A DNA stretch of 27,407 nt from a virus. The translations under genes and the position numbers were made by a program. The stretch lies in IMG/VR virus record IMGVR_UViG_3300045973_000246, positions 1 to 27,407 of that record. One strand, given 5' to 3'. The first letter of the stretch is position 1. Every line of letters starts with the position of its first letter. The notes below the pieces were generated by a model. That model was given only the letters and a program-made list of their open reading frames with translations. It had not been told where the DNA came from and searched no databases. Shown piece after piece: positions 6,996-14,174 of the stretch.

Positions 6996-7463
6996 ATGAC
7001 CACATTTAAGATACCCAAGCCGGTTGCTTGGCTGCATGAATTACCCGGAAGATTTGAGGCTATCCACACAAAGGTTAAAGACCTTTGGGCGAAAGTTGGA
7101 ACACCAAATCAATTCGCAGTGGAGAAACTTCCTGTACGGGTTGAGCATTACACCATCCCGCTATTCACCTCCGAACAGCTACTCGCCGCATACGAAGAGG
7201 GGAAGTCTGTGCAGCAGGATAACCATCTTGCTATCTTGAAAACCTACCGAATGGCGCTGGTTGAATCTGCGACACGGGTAGAGGTGCTGACGGATGCGCT
7301 GGAAGAAATAGCAGATTGGAAACTTCCGCCGACTGGAGAATTCTGGGACGGTGATCCGGCGCGACCTGTTTCTTTTGAAACAAACTTTGGAAGCCAAGGC
7401 GCAAAAGCGCATATCCGAAATGTGGCGACTCTTGCCCTAGCCACCGTGAAGGAACTGAAATGA
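6996..7463 (+). CDS. Modular phage protein, 155 aa, MTTFK...LAAYEEGK family
   Basis: Two starts are possible. ATG 6924 overlaps the previous stop and would add 24 residues. ATG 6996 has AAGGAG 8 nt upstream and gives MTTFKIPKPVAW, matching the N-termini at 5616 and 8453, so 6996 is preferred. The sequence around 6924 (GGGAGCAAATCATGACCAC) is a near copy of the one around 6996, which suggests a local duplication of the start region. Modules are MTTFKIPKPVAW, a mixed domain (residues 20-55), LLAAYEEGK (about 64-72), VEVLTDALEEIADWKLPP, and a C-terminal helix. Stop overlaps the next ATG. Function unknown. Confidence 0.8.
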   Translation: MTTFKIPKPVAWLHELPGRFEAIHTKVKDLWAKVGTPNQFAVEKLPVRVEHYTIPLFTSEQLLAAYEEGKSVQQDNHLAILKTYRMALVESATRVEVLTDALEEIADWKLPPTGEFWDGDPARPVSFETNFGSQGAKAHIRNVATLALATVKELK

Positions 7464-7792
7464 CCATACCAACCAGAGAGCAGGTGATCGAGAAGCTGCG
7501 CCTATCGTTAGATATTCGTGCGGGTGAAAACGTTCCGATTGATATTGGCGAACTTGTTGATCTAGCCCGAGCCGACCTAGAAGCAAAGGTGCAGGAGCAA
7601 GCGGGGGAGATTGAGCGGCTCACCATTGCCATTCGCATCAAGACTGAAGAACACAATTGTTGCGCTGAAGATTTGCTATCTGTCACCAGACAGCGTGACG
7701 AGGCTGTACAGGATGCGGAGCAATTTGAAAAGATGCCTTTCATTCTGAGGATTGTGACGGAGAAGGATGGGGAAATTGTACGTGCGGCCTAG
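7460..7792 (+). CDS. Modular coiled-coil protein, 110 aa
   Basis: It begins in an ATGA overlap with the previous gene. Residues 1-40 are a unique helical head (MTIPTREQVIEKLRLSL), followed by the shared heptads VQEQAGEIERL (about 44-54) and VTRQRDEAVQDAEQ (about 74-87). It ends at TAG 7790-7792. The frame happens to stay open past this TAG to the next ATG (7832), but that gene has its own AAGGAGC site, so a normal stop is the simpler reading. Function unknown. Confidence 0.8.
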   Translation: MTIPTREQVIEKLRLSLDIRAGENVPIDIGELVDLARADLEAKVQEQAGEIERLTIAIRIKTEEHNCCAEDLLSVTRQRDEAVQDAEQFEKMPFILRIVTEKDGEIVRAA

Positions 7793-7831
7793 AACTGGTA
7801 CTCGAAAAATCAATACATCAAGGAGCAAATC

Positions 7832-8143
7832 ATGAACGCGCTTAGAGAAGATGGAACGGTTACTATTTACAAAATAATGACCCGTACTGATAACTACAGC
7901 AACGGAAAATGGTTTGAGGCAAGTCTTGATCACTTTGGCTATCCCGAGGGTTTCTCTGCCTCTGATGAATGCTGGCAAGCGACAGGGCATCATGGAACGT
8001 ACTTTGAGAGACAAGGTAAGGACGGTCTTTATTGGCTTCACAATAAGCATCCAGATAAAGACTTCCAACTGGTGCAACAGGTCATATCGGTAAAAACATC
8101 CAATGTGATGGTTATTGTGGGAGCAAACCATGAAGCCAGCTAA
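7832..8143 (+). CDS. Hypothetical phage protein, 103 aa
   Basis: Strong start with AAGGAGC before the ATG. It is not part of the coiled-coil family. It is rich in aromatic residues and His, and looks like a single small beta-rich domain (VTIYKIMTRTDNY, WFEASLDHFGYPEGF, YWLHNKH). It has no cysteine pair, signal peptide or membrane segment. Its end overlaps the next gene by 14 bp. Not recognised. Confidence 0.78.
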   Translation: MNALREDGTVTIYKIMTRTDNYSNGKWFEASLDHFGYPEGFSASDECWQATGHHGTYFERQGKDGLYWLHNKHPDKDFQLVQQVISVKTSNVMVIVGANHEAS

Positions 8144-8456
8144 CTTTGCCCCGGTATATGCCTGCCTGTACCCACAACTCGCAGAGATTGCCAGATCACA
8201 CGGTTACTGCTTGGCTACCCACGGAAGCATGGCGCGTGACTTCGACCTTGTTTGCGTTCCTTGGATTTCCGAGCCGAGCAGACCGCAGGCTGTTGTCGAT
8301 GAAATCATTAAGACGTTCGCCATTGTGCAAGTCGGCGAACCTGATATAGCGGAGCATCTTCGCTTGCGCTACACGATAGCCGTCAAGTTCGGAGAGTGTT
8401 TCATTGATCTTTCATTTACACCGTCAAAGAGAACTATGGAAGGAGGTTGGAAATGA
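8130..8456 (+). CDS. Nucleotidyltransferase-fold-like phage protein, 108 aa
   Basis: The ATG at 8130 has GGGAGC upstream; the in-frame GTG at 8115 is less likely. Residues 28-42 read THGSMARDFDLVCVP, which resembles the hG[S]xxRDxDL signature of minimal nucleotidyltransferase folds, with a Ser after Gly and two Asp residues two apart. A later FIDLSF strand (about 95-100) could hold the third carboxylate. Short proteins of this type are common in phages and usually carry no assigned activity. The similarity is by motif only, and an active enzyme is uncertain. The stop overlaps the next ATG. Confidence 0.78.
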   Translation: MKPANFAPVYACLYPQLAEIARSHGYCLATHGSMARDFDLVCVPWISEPSRPQAVVDEIIKTFAIVQVGEPDIAEHLRLRYTIAVKFGECFIDLSFTPSKRTMEGGWK

Positions 8457-8758
8457 CAACATTTAAGTTGCCCGAGCCAGTTGCTGCGCTACTCCGTCGT
8501 ATTGATGCGTATCTGCATGGTGATTCATCAGAAGCCACCAGAATCATAAAGGATACTCCCGGCGCTATCATCGCTGCATACGAAGCGGGGAAGGCTGAAC
8601 GTTCAGACATAGAAGATGTTGATACTAAAGACTTGCTGGACGATCTGGCGTCTTGCTTTCAGTCGGAGCATCGAAATCCAAATATGTCTGACAGGACCAG
8701 GGAAATGATCCGCGCCGCGTACTACCACATTCTTAGTGTGGAGATTGGAAATGGCTAA
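8453..8758 (+). CDS. Modular phage protein, 101 aa, MTTFKLPEPVA...AAYEAGKAE family
   Basis: AGGAGG lies 6 nt before the ATG at 8453, which overlaps the previous stop. Residues 1-11 (MTTFKLPEPVA) repeat the N-terminal module of the frames at 5616 and 6996, and IAAYEAGKAE (about 41-50) repeats the second module. Here the two are joined in one frame with no stop between them, which is the best evidence that the TAG in the 5616-6230 frame is an interruption. The remainder is a unique helical domain (DTKDLLDDLASCFQSEHR). Function unknown. Confidence 0.82.
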   Translation: MTTFKLPEPVAALLRRIDAYLHGDSSEATRIIKDTPGAIIAAYEAGKAERSDIEDVDTKDLLDDLASCFQSEHRNPNMSDRTREMIRAAYYHILSVEIGNG

Positions 8759-9191
8759 ATTTACATGGGAAGAGCAACGCTCTGGTCTGCTGATTGACTT
8801 GGCAGCGTCACTTACTAGGGAAGACGCACTCACCATCGAGCGGGATAAGTACATGCACTCGATGCAGGTAGAGATACTGGCGAAGCTGAAGGTTCAAGAG
8901 CAACTAGCAGCAGCGCAGGCACAGGTGGAGGTGTTACGGGAGGCTTTGCATACATTGAATTATTCCTATGTTCGCCTAGTGCAAGCAATTGACGAACACG
9001 ACCGAAATGATCCAGAAGAAAAATTGTACGAGGTGACTAAGGCCATAGAAGCCCTCGCAATCACCCCATCAGATGCTCTCCGTGAGCATGATGCGAAGCT
9101 GGTAGAGAGGATTGCTTCCAGGCACGACGTAGCCGGTAGAGCGTATTTGCGAAACGTAGCAGACAATATCAGGAAGGGAGATTGGAAATGA
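8751..9191 (+). CDS. Helical hypothetical protein, 146 aa
   Basis: The ATG at 8751 overlaps the end of the previous gene and has GGAG about 8 nt upstream. The middle (residues 45-75, EILAKLKVQEQLAAAQAQVEVLREAL) is coiled coil with the VQEQ and EVLREAL heptads of the surrounding array. The C-terminal 40 residues form a different, basic helical domain (HDAKLVERIASRHDVAGRAYLRN) and end with KGDWK. The DNA before its stop (GGGAGATTGGAAATGACC) resembles the start region at 8441-8457, another reused junction. Function unknown. Confidence 0.8.
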   Translation: MAKFTWEEQRSGLLIDLAASLTREDALTIERDKYMHSMQVEILAKLKVQEQLAAAQAQVEVLREALHTLNYSYVRLVQAIDEHDRNDPEEKLYEVTKAIEALAITPSDALREHDAKLVERIASRHDVAGRAYLRNVADNIRKGDWK

Positions 9192-9367
9192 CCAGCGAAG
9201 GCCTATGGAAGGCATTCAACAAGCGCCGAGAAAGCGAACCGTTGACTTCCTTCGACGACTACGAGGCCGGGTGGAAAGCCGCGATGAAACATCACAAGTC
9301 CTACTGCGACGGGTTCGAACTCGTCCCTGTCGTCACCCCTCCAGGAGAAAAGCCTGAGTATGAGTAA
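9188..9367 (+). CDS. Small hypothetical protein, 59 aa
   Basis: The ATG at 9188 overlaps the previous stop (ATGA), with GGGAG upstream. It carries a FDDYEAGWKAAMKHH segment resembling the [Y/F]EAGWKAA motif common in short phage proteins and related in form to the AYEAGKAE module of the array. The C-terminus is Pro-rich. The last codons overlap the next gene's start. Function unknown. Confidence 0.72.
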   Translation: MTSEGLWKAFNKRRESEPLTSFDDYEAGWKAAMKHHKSYCDGFELVPVVTPPGEKPEYE

Positions 9368-9623
9368 CTTCGGAAGCCTGAACTTCTTCCCGTCTCCCCT
9401 GCCTCCACCTGAGCGCCTGAGAGTGACGGACACCTTTGACTACGAAGCTCTTCTTGAAGCGGTCACGAGCAATTGGGAGTTGGCAGGCGCTATTGGTGAT
9501 CGCTTGAGCCTAACTCCGCAGGCTATCGGCAAGCGTCTTCGTAAGTTGTGGCAAGACGGTAAGATTGACCGTGCAATGGTTAGCACTGACATTTATTGGA
9601 GAAAGAAATGTACGAAAAGCTAG
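9360..9623 (+). CDS. Small winged-helix/HTH-like protein, 87 aa
   Basis: Residues 34-72 read as a helix-turn-helix with a short wing: NWELAGAIGDRL, SLTPQAIGKRLRKLWQDGKI. The pattern (a start-site helix, a T-x-Q-A-I recognition-type helix, then a basic strand) resembles small MarR/ArsR-like DNA-binding folds in phages. DNA binding is inferred. Start at 9360 overlaps the previous gene. It ends at TAG 9621-9623, 16 bp into the next gene. Confidence 0.7.
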   Translation: MSNFGSLNFFPSPLPPPERLRVTDTFDYEALLEAVTSNWELAGAIGDRLSLTPQAIGKRLRKLWQDGKIDRAMVSTDIYWRKKCTKS

Positions 9624-9931
9624 ACAAGTTTGAGCAGTTGATCATCTTCGTGGTAGCGATACTGTACGTCGCCGCTATGTTCCTGATCAGCGGCTGTGAC
9701 CAGAAGCGTGACACCTACCCCGGTATCCCCTACCGTCTACCGAGCGGTGAAACATTCACTGCTCAGGAATTCAAGATGGATATGCCGCGCACCTTTGACT
9801 CCGGGTCGTGTATCGCTCGCGGTGACACGCTGCTACTGCGTTATCCTCAGATGACGTGGTACTGCAAAGAATCATGGGGCGTCAATAGCTACAGTATTGA
9901 AGAACTACTTCCTGATCTGGTGAAAAAATGA
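9608..9931 (+). CDS. Membrane-anchored or lipoprotein-like hypothetical protein, 107 aa
   Basis: ATG 9608 follows GGAGA at 9598-9602, giving a better start than TTG 9596. Residues 10-29 are a hydrophobic helix (QLIIFVVAILYVAAMFLISG) that ends in ISGC-D, which fits a lipobox cysteine at about position 30. The segment before it is acidic (YEKLDKFE) rather than basic, so an uncleaved N-terminal anchor is equally possible. The rest (about 77 residues) would face the periplasm and contains two more Cys (SGSCIARG, WYCKESW). It lies among replication genes, not lysis genes. Function unknown. Confidence 0.75.
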   Translation: MYEKLDKFEQLIIFVVAILYVAAMFLISGCDQKRDTYPGIPYRLPSGETFTAQEFKMDMPRTFDSGSCIARGDTLLLRYPQMTWYCKESWGVNSYSIEELLPDLVKK

Positions 9932-10125
9932 GCCGCAATGACATCACAGGTGATCAGCTGATCACCAAGCCAGCGTCTGACAACTACCGTTCCGGTCACG
10001 ACCGTATCTTCTGCAGGCACGACTGGGCTTCTGACGGCGACCCCGGTCCCGACGCCAACATGACCCTGACCTGCATGAAATGCGGTACTGTGCAGGAAGC
10101 TAAACCGACCGGAGAACAAGAATGA
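9928..10125 (+). CDS. Small zinc-ribbon-like protein, 65 aa
   Basis: Two potential metal-binding pairs: C29 with H31 (FCRHDW) and CMKCG near 54-58. The spacing of about 25 residues fits a compact zinc ribbon. It begins in an ATGA overlap and ends four bases into the dCTP deaminase gene, so the three genes are coupled. Function unknown; nucleic-acid or protein binding would be typical. Confidence 0.75.
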   Translation: MSRNDITGDQLITKPASDNYRSGHDRIFCRHDWASDGDPGPDANMTLTCMKCGTVQEAKPTGEQE

Positions 10126-10691
10126 GCCTACTGTCCAATGAAGCACTGCACGAGCTGATCGAACGAGGTATACTAGAGAACTCCTGTGCGGATAACGTCA
10201 ATGCCGCTTCCATTGACGTTATCCTAGGTCACACATTCTGGGTTGAGCGCGACCCGCGAGGTCTCATGGACGAGGGTCAACACTGGCCTATCGTGGACAT
10301 GCTTGACCGTAACTCGTGTCATCTGGAAAAGGTGATCGCCACCGAAACAGGAATCGTTGTTCCTCCGGGCGGTATCCTACTGGCACAGACCGTGGAAGTG
10401 TTCAATCTCCCTGACTGGCTGTCCGGTGAGTACAAACTCAAGTCTACGATGGCTCGTAACTTCTTCAATCACCTGAATGCGGGGTGGGCTGATGCCGGGT
10501 GGAATGACTCAGTACTCACACTGGAGTTCGTGAACCACAATCAGTGGCACAGTATTCGTGTGCGGCCCGGACAGAAGTGCGGTCAGATGATCTTCTTCGA
10601 ACACGAGGAAGTACCGCCGGAGGCGTCGTATGCGAAAAAAGGACAATACAATGGCGACAAGGAAGCTACACCGGGGAAGGGGTTAAAATGA
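10122..10691 (+). CDS. dcd: dCTP deaminase (Dcd/dUTPase superfamily)
   Basis: A 189-aa protein that should deaminate dCTP to dUTP (or to dUMP in bifunctional types), feeding dTTP synthesis. Signature parts are ASIDVILG (29-36), the PPGGILLAQTVEVFNLP strand pair (81-97), the KSTMAR phosphate-binding segment (107-112), AGWADAGWNDS (120-130) and the catalytic Glu in TLEF (E135). The length is close to E. coli Dcd (193 aa). The NAGWADAGW segment replaces the usual T-AGWIDPGF, with Asn for Thr, but the core is kept. Its place next to the polymerase and SSB genes fits nucleotide supply for phage replication. It may also supply dUMP for a modified base, which the sequence does not show. Confidence 0.93.
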   Translation: MSLLSNEALHELIERGILENSCADNVNAASIDVILGHTFWVERDPRGLMDEGQHWPIVDMLDRNSCHLEKVIATETGIVVPPGGILLAQTVEVFNLPDWLSGEYKLKSTMARNFFNHLNAGWADAGWNDSVLTLEFVNHNQWHSIRVRPGQKCGQMIFFEHEEVPPEASYAKKGQYNGDKEATPGKGLK

Positions 10692-10924
10692 GGTCAAGTA
10701 TCACGGAAGAGAAGAACTACGAGAAGCGTATTCTGTCGACGGTCATGTTGTCAAAGAAAAACGTGGACTACACTTCTCACAACGAAGGGCGTCACCTCGT
10801 AGTCAAGGGTGACATTGACGAAGTCGACTTCTGGCCGGGCACCGGGAAATGGGTCGGTCGCGACAAGAAGAAGACTTCGGGTTACGGTGTGGATACACTG
10901 TTGAAGTTCCTGGGGGTAAAGTGA
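10688..10924 (+). CDS. Small hypothetical protein, 78 aa
   Basis: ATG 10688 overlaps the deaminase stop (ATGA) and has GGGG upstream. It is a charged single-domain protein with two beta-like stretches (RHLVVKGDIDEVDFW, VGRDKKKTSGYGVDTLL). It lies directly before the SSB-like gene, with which its stop codon shares one base (TGATG), so it may act with that protein. Not recognised. Confidence 0.76.
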   Translation: MRSSITEEKNYEKRILSTVMLSKKNVDYTSHNEGRHLVVKGDIDEVDFWPGTGKWVGRDKKKTSGYGVDTLLKFLGVK

Positions 10925-11214
10925 TGGGAAAGCTCGCTGATGTGGCAGTGGTCGTCGGTTCGTTCAAGAAGGACGGTCAAGAGAAGTTCAAGTGGAAGAC
11001 TGTCGGTGCTCTGATTGAAGGCGCGAACGGTAAGCAGTACGTCATGTTGGACAAGACGTTCAACCCGGCTGGAGTACCGACCAAGGAAGGTAGTGATCAG
11101 ATCACCCTGTCTTTCTTCTACGACAAGGACCGCCAGCAAAGTTCGACGGAGCCAAAGAAGGCTAAGGGTCCGTCGTTCTATCCGGATGATCTTGACAATG
11201 ACATCCCTTTTTAG
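10924..11214 (+). CDS. ssb: Putative single-stranded DNA-binding protein
   Basis: A 96-aa protein. The body (VAVVVGSFKKDGQEKFKWK, VGALIEGANGKQYVMLDKTF) has the strand pattern of a small OB fold. It is followed by a polar linker and an acidic tail ending DDLDNDIPF. The last four residues match the C-terminal tip of bacterial SSB (DDDIPF), which docks replication and repair proteins, and this tail is the strongest evidence. At 96 residues it is shorter than E. coli SSB (178), as in other phages. It ends at TAG, which must work as a stop here since the tip needs a free C-terminus. Neighbouring polymerase and nucleotide genes agree with a role at the fork. Confidence 0.8.
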   Translation: MGKLADVAVVVGSFKKDGQEKFKWKTVGALIEGANGKQYVMLDKTFNPAGVPTKEGSDQITLSFFYDKDRQQSSTEPKKAKGPSFYPDDLDNDIPF

Positions 11215-11263
11215 TCAGATTGTGACGGCGGCAAAGTGCAAGGCACCTCAAGTGAGCAATAAA

Positions 11264-11536
11264 ATGACCACGCAAAAACGTGCGGCCCTAGCCGTAGCCC
11301 ACGCCAAACACACAAGCGGCGCTGTACAACGCTACGAGGACGCCATGCGGGGCCACGGTTGGCTTACAACCTACCAAGTGGAATGCCGGTTGGGGTACAG
11401 TCGCACAGTAGCGCGTGACTTTCTGGTTAAACTTATGGTAGAATTGAAATTGGTTGAGCGTCGCCCTCGCAATGGGGCGGCGGTCTTTAATCGTCGTAGC
11501 GGTTGGGAGTGGAGGTGGTTGAATGAGCATAACTGA
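11264..11536 (+). CDS. Winged-helix-like DNA-binding protein, 90 aa
   Basis: The segment GWLTTYQVECRLGYSRTVARDFLVKLMVELKLVERRP (residues 32-68, read in two parts) forms a helix-turn-helix followed by a basic wing ending in VFNRR. Its first 20 residues are Ala/Lys-rich. ATG 11264 is chosen; a GTG four codons upstream (11252) is possible, and neither has a strong ribosome site. Its end overlaps the next gene by 14 bp. Possible role as a transcription regulator of the block; inference only. Confidence 0.68.
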   Translation: MTTQKRAALAVAHAKHTSGAVQRYEDAMRGHGWLTTYQVECRLGYSRTVARDFLVKLMVELKLVERRPRNGAAVFNRRSGWEWRWLNEHN

Positions 11537-11759
11537 TAAGATCAATGACATGGAGCGCGAGAAGGACGACAAGCGCAACGACAATTGTGTCTACGTGGAC
11601 AGGTTCAACAAGTCGGTGGAGTACCTTGACCTGACTCTGTACAAAGCCGCACTGACCGGCATTCTATCCAATCCGAATACTGAACTTGGTCGCGTGAATG
11701 ATATTGTCGACCAGGCACTTCATATCGTGCGCGTGTCTAAACTGGAACTTACAAAATGA
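11523..11759 (+). CDS. Small hypothetical protein, 78 aa
   Basis: Strong GGAGG site 7 nt before the ATG at 11523. It is acidic and helical (ITDKINDMEREKDDKRND), with no metal or membrane motifs. The stop overlaps the glycosyltransferase start (ATGA), so it is translated with the cassette that follows. Not recognised. Confidence 0.75.
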   Translation: MSITDKINDMEREKDDKRNDNCVYVDRFNKSVEYLDLTLYKAALTGILSNPNTELGRVNDIVDQALHIVRVSKLELTK

Positions 11760-13162
11760 AAATCGCACTGGTGTTTCACAAGAGCGGTATTCCGGGTGGT
11801 CACTGCGAATACTCCGAAGTCCTGATGAAAGGCTTCAAAGACATTGGCGTGGACGCCGAGTTCTTTTACATCAGTCCGGTGGTGCAGGACAACCACGTTC
11901 GCTGGGTCACGAAGGAACAGGAAATCAAGCGCAACTCCGGTAAGGACTTGAAGGGAAATCGCTATACATGGGGCGAGACCATTCAATGTTATTATCACAG
12001 CGAGACTGGCTTCGTTCGTAAGGAGTGGGGATACGGTAGCGCTCACCTGACCAACAAACTCCGCAAGCGACTGGACGACTTCGACGTAGTCATCTGGCAA
12101 GACATTGGTGGCTTCAAGAACCCGCACAACGAGGATCACAAAGACTGGGTCAATCTCGTTCAGCGTCGCGTCGGTCAGAAGCAGGTCGTCATGTTCCATG
12201 ACCACGGTGCTTTCCTTCGCTACCCGTGGGTGAGTAAGATTCAAGACCAGTTCGACTTCATGGTCTGTGTTCACCCGGCTTCGTACAACATGGGCGCGAA
12301 CTTTGACATTCCCCGCTGCATGATCCTCAATCCGCAGATTCTCGATGGAGAAATTGTTTCGTCGTACAAGAACAGGAACCTTCAGTCTACGATGTCTATC
12401 GGCGCGTGGAAAGGTTCCAAGAAAATGCACGAAGTGGTGAAGGCTGTTCCTTGGTTCAACAAGGATATCCTTATCAATATGTGCGGTGACGGAACCGAGC
12501 GCCGGTACTTGACTGCCTTGGAGAAGTGCAAGGACGCGTACATTCGCACTCGCAACACCGACCCGGACTGCACTGTCGACATGCTGGCTGACAATCGCAA
12601 TGACAACCGTTTCTGGGTACATGCTAACAACCATCCCGGCTTCAAGTATTGGGGGCCAGTGGACGCCGAGACCCGCGACGACCTGTATCGCAACACGTTC
12701 ATGTTCATCGACCCTGCGTGGTACTCTGTCAACGCCAAGATTGACGCACACTTCTCACGCGTGATCGTAGAAGCCATGAAACACGGTATCGTCCCGTTCG
12801 CCCGAGACCTCGGCCTTGGCTACGGTAAAGGGGTGGGTACGATGTTCATTACCGGTGAGAACTACATCAACATCCCGTGGAACGCGACCCCGAAACAGTT
12901 CGCCGATATTGTCAACGAAAGAATGAGTAATATCTCGGAAGACGAGTACGACTCAATCGTCTACAATAATGCGACGTTGGTAGAAAACACTGACCACCGG
13001 AACATTGCCGCACAGTTCGTCGCCGCTATTGAGCAAAGCACGGAGCCGGGTTATTACGGTATGTGGGAGCGTGGTAAGACGAACGCTTCTTTCCAAGCCG
13101 CTGCCCATTCTCAGTGGACGGGAGTAACCAAGGGGTTCTGCTTCAATGAAAAAACAATTTAA
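11756..13162 (+). CDS. GT-B-fold glycosyltransferase-like protein
   Basis: A 468-aa protein of the size and layout of GT4-type glycosyltransferases. The N-terminal Rossmann half opens MKIALVFHKSGIPGGHCEYSEVL, with a Gly-Gly acceptor loop at about 14-15. The C-terminal nucleotide-sugar half holds FSRVIVEAMKHGIVPFARD at about 333-351, matching the E-x(n)-EAM-x-G-x-P region that contacts the donor. A central VVMFHDHGAFLRYPW segment probably forms the domain linker. It should transfer a sugar or other group from a nucleotide-activated donor. The next two genes could make such a donor, so the three are read as one pathway. Target is unknown: phage DNA, a virion protein or a host glycan are possibilities. 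Overlaps the next gene by 17 bp. Confidence 0.82.
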   Translation: MKIALVFHKSGIPGGHCEYSEVLMKGFKDIGVDAEFFYISPVVQDNHVRWVTKEQEIKRNSGKDLKGNRYTWGETIQCYYHSETGFVRKEWGYGSAHLTNKLRKRLDDFDVVIWQDIGGFKNPHNEDHKDWVNLVQRRVGQKQVVMFHDHGAFLRYPWVSKIQDQFDFMVCVHPASYNMGANFDIPRCMILNPQILDGEIVSSYKNRNLQSTMSIGAWKGSKKMHEVVKAVPWFNKDILINMCGDGTERRYLTALEKCKDAYIRTRNTDPDCTVDMLADNRNDNRFWVHANNHPGFKYWGPVDAETRDDLYRNTFMFIDPAWYSVNAKIDAHFSRVIVEAMKHGIVPFARDLGLGYGKGVGTMFITGENYINIPWNATPKQFADIVNERMSNISEDEYDSIVYNNATLVENTDHRNIAAQFVAAIEQSTEPGYYGMWERGKTNASFQAAAHSQWTGVTKGFCFNEKTI

Positions 13163-14174
13163 GTTAGTCGTCGACCTAGACGACACGATCAGTTTCTGTT
13201 ACGACCGTGACTTCGCCAATGCCGCTCCGAACATTGAGCTCATTAACAAGATCAACAAGCTGTTCGATCAAGGGTGGGACATCGAGATTCTCACCGCTCG
13301 CGGCCAGCTATCGTGCGACGGTGACTCGGAGGCTGCGCGTGAGAAGTACTGGACGCAGATCACTGAGTGGCTACACAAGAACGGTGTCAAGTATCATTGT
13401 CTATCGTTCCACAAGCCTCTGGCGACGTTCTACGTGGACGACAAAGCCTTGCGTCCAGACGAGTTCGTCGCCATGGACATTCGCGTCCTGAAAGGTATCT
13501 CCGGAGCGCAGGTTCTCAAGGTGAATGACAAAGTCCTCAAGACCTGTGACAATGCGTTGGAGGTGGCGAAGTGGTACAAGGACGCCAAGGAACTCGGTCT
13601 CCTCGTACCTGAGGTGCATTCTGTCATTGGTAAGCAGCTAAGTCTGGAATACATAGAGGAGCAGAGTTATCACTACGTACTGAAAGCGGTGATGGCTTGT
13701 AAAGAAATCGACTCATACAAGCACGTACCGACACCTCACTGTGACTGGTCACAGTACATTCAGCGACTGCTCAAACACGCAGCTCTGCTTGATGACACAG
13801 TCATGAGACACAACCTGTTTCTTATTATCAACGAAGCTGTGGGCTATTACAAAGTGATGGAAGACTACGCTTCGTTCTGTCACGGAGACTACTCTGTTGA
13901 CAACCTGATACACAGGGATGGCCGGGTAGTCATGATCGACCCGATACCGATGACTGGATACTCGTCGTACCTGCTGGACCTTTCCAAGCTGACCGTTAGT
14001 ATGATAAGATTCGACACTGACCTTGAATCTGTACCGAGGAAGGCGTACCCCAAAGGTCTGGAAAAAGAAATGCAGTTCTTAGAGATGAGCCACTGGCTTC
14101 GCATGGTTCGTTACCTCCCTAACCCGACAATCGCAAAGGAACAACTCCGTGGATACATTGACCAGAATTCGTGA
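13146..14174 (+). CDS. Fused HAD-family phosphatase and APH/choline-kinase-like kinase
   Basis: A 342-aa two-domain protein. Residues 1-110 are a HAD hydrolase: motif I VVDLDDTIS (nucleophile D10, acid D12), motif II ILTARG (T50), motif III Lys at 90 (FHKP), motif IV VDDK (D98/D99). It looks like the small capsule/LPS-type HAD phosphatases without a large cap. Residues about 115-342 are an aminoglycoside-phosphotransferase/choline-kinase-like fold: the catalytic loop CHGDYSVDN (H246, D248, N253), the metal-binding IDP (D265) and LDLSK. An N-lobe Lys is not obvious. This kinase group phosphorylates small alcohols such as choline and ethanolamine. A kinase and phosphatase on one chain, beside a cytidylyltransferase, suggests activated-alcohol synthesis. 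The gene overlaps both neighbours. Confidence 0.85.
   Translation: MKKQFKLVVDLDDTISFCYDRDFANAAPNIELINKINKLFDQGWDIEILTARGQLSCDGDSEAAREKYWTQITEWLHKNGVKYHCLSFHKPLATFYVDDKALRPDEFVAMDIRVLKGISGAQVLKVNDKVLKTCDNALEVAKWYKDAKELGLLVPEVHSVIGKQLSLEYIEEQSYHYVLKAVMACKEIDSYKHVPTPHCDWSQYIQRLLKHAALLDDTVMRHNLFLIINEAVGYYKVMEDYASFCHGDYSVDNLIHRDGRVVMIDPIPMTGYSSYLLDLSKLTVSMIRFDTDLESVPRKAYPKGLEKEMQFLEMSHWLRMVRYLPNPTIAKEQLRGYIDQNS

Noticed and set aside
7460-8143. Third in-frame TAG (7790-7792), continuing to the gene at 7832
   Set aside because: The downstream gene has its own AAGGAGC and ATG, and the 13 intervening codons are just its leader. A normal stop is simpler.
9608-9931. Spanin or lysis lipoprotein
   Set aside because: It lies among replication genes, without a holin or endolysin nearby, and its N-terminus is acidic, which is unusual for a signal peptide.
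11720-12751. 343-codon minus-strand frame opposite the glycosyltransferase
   Set aside because: Antisense shadow of a clearly recognisable gene, with no ribosome site and no family resemblance.
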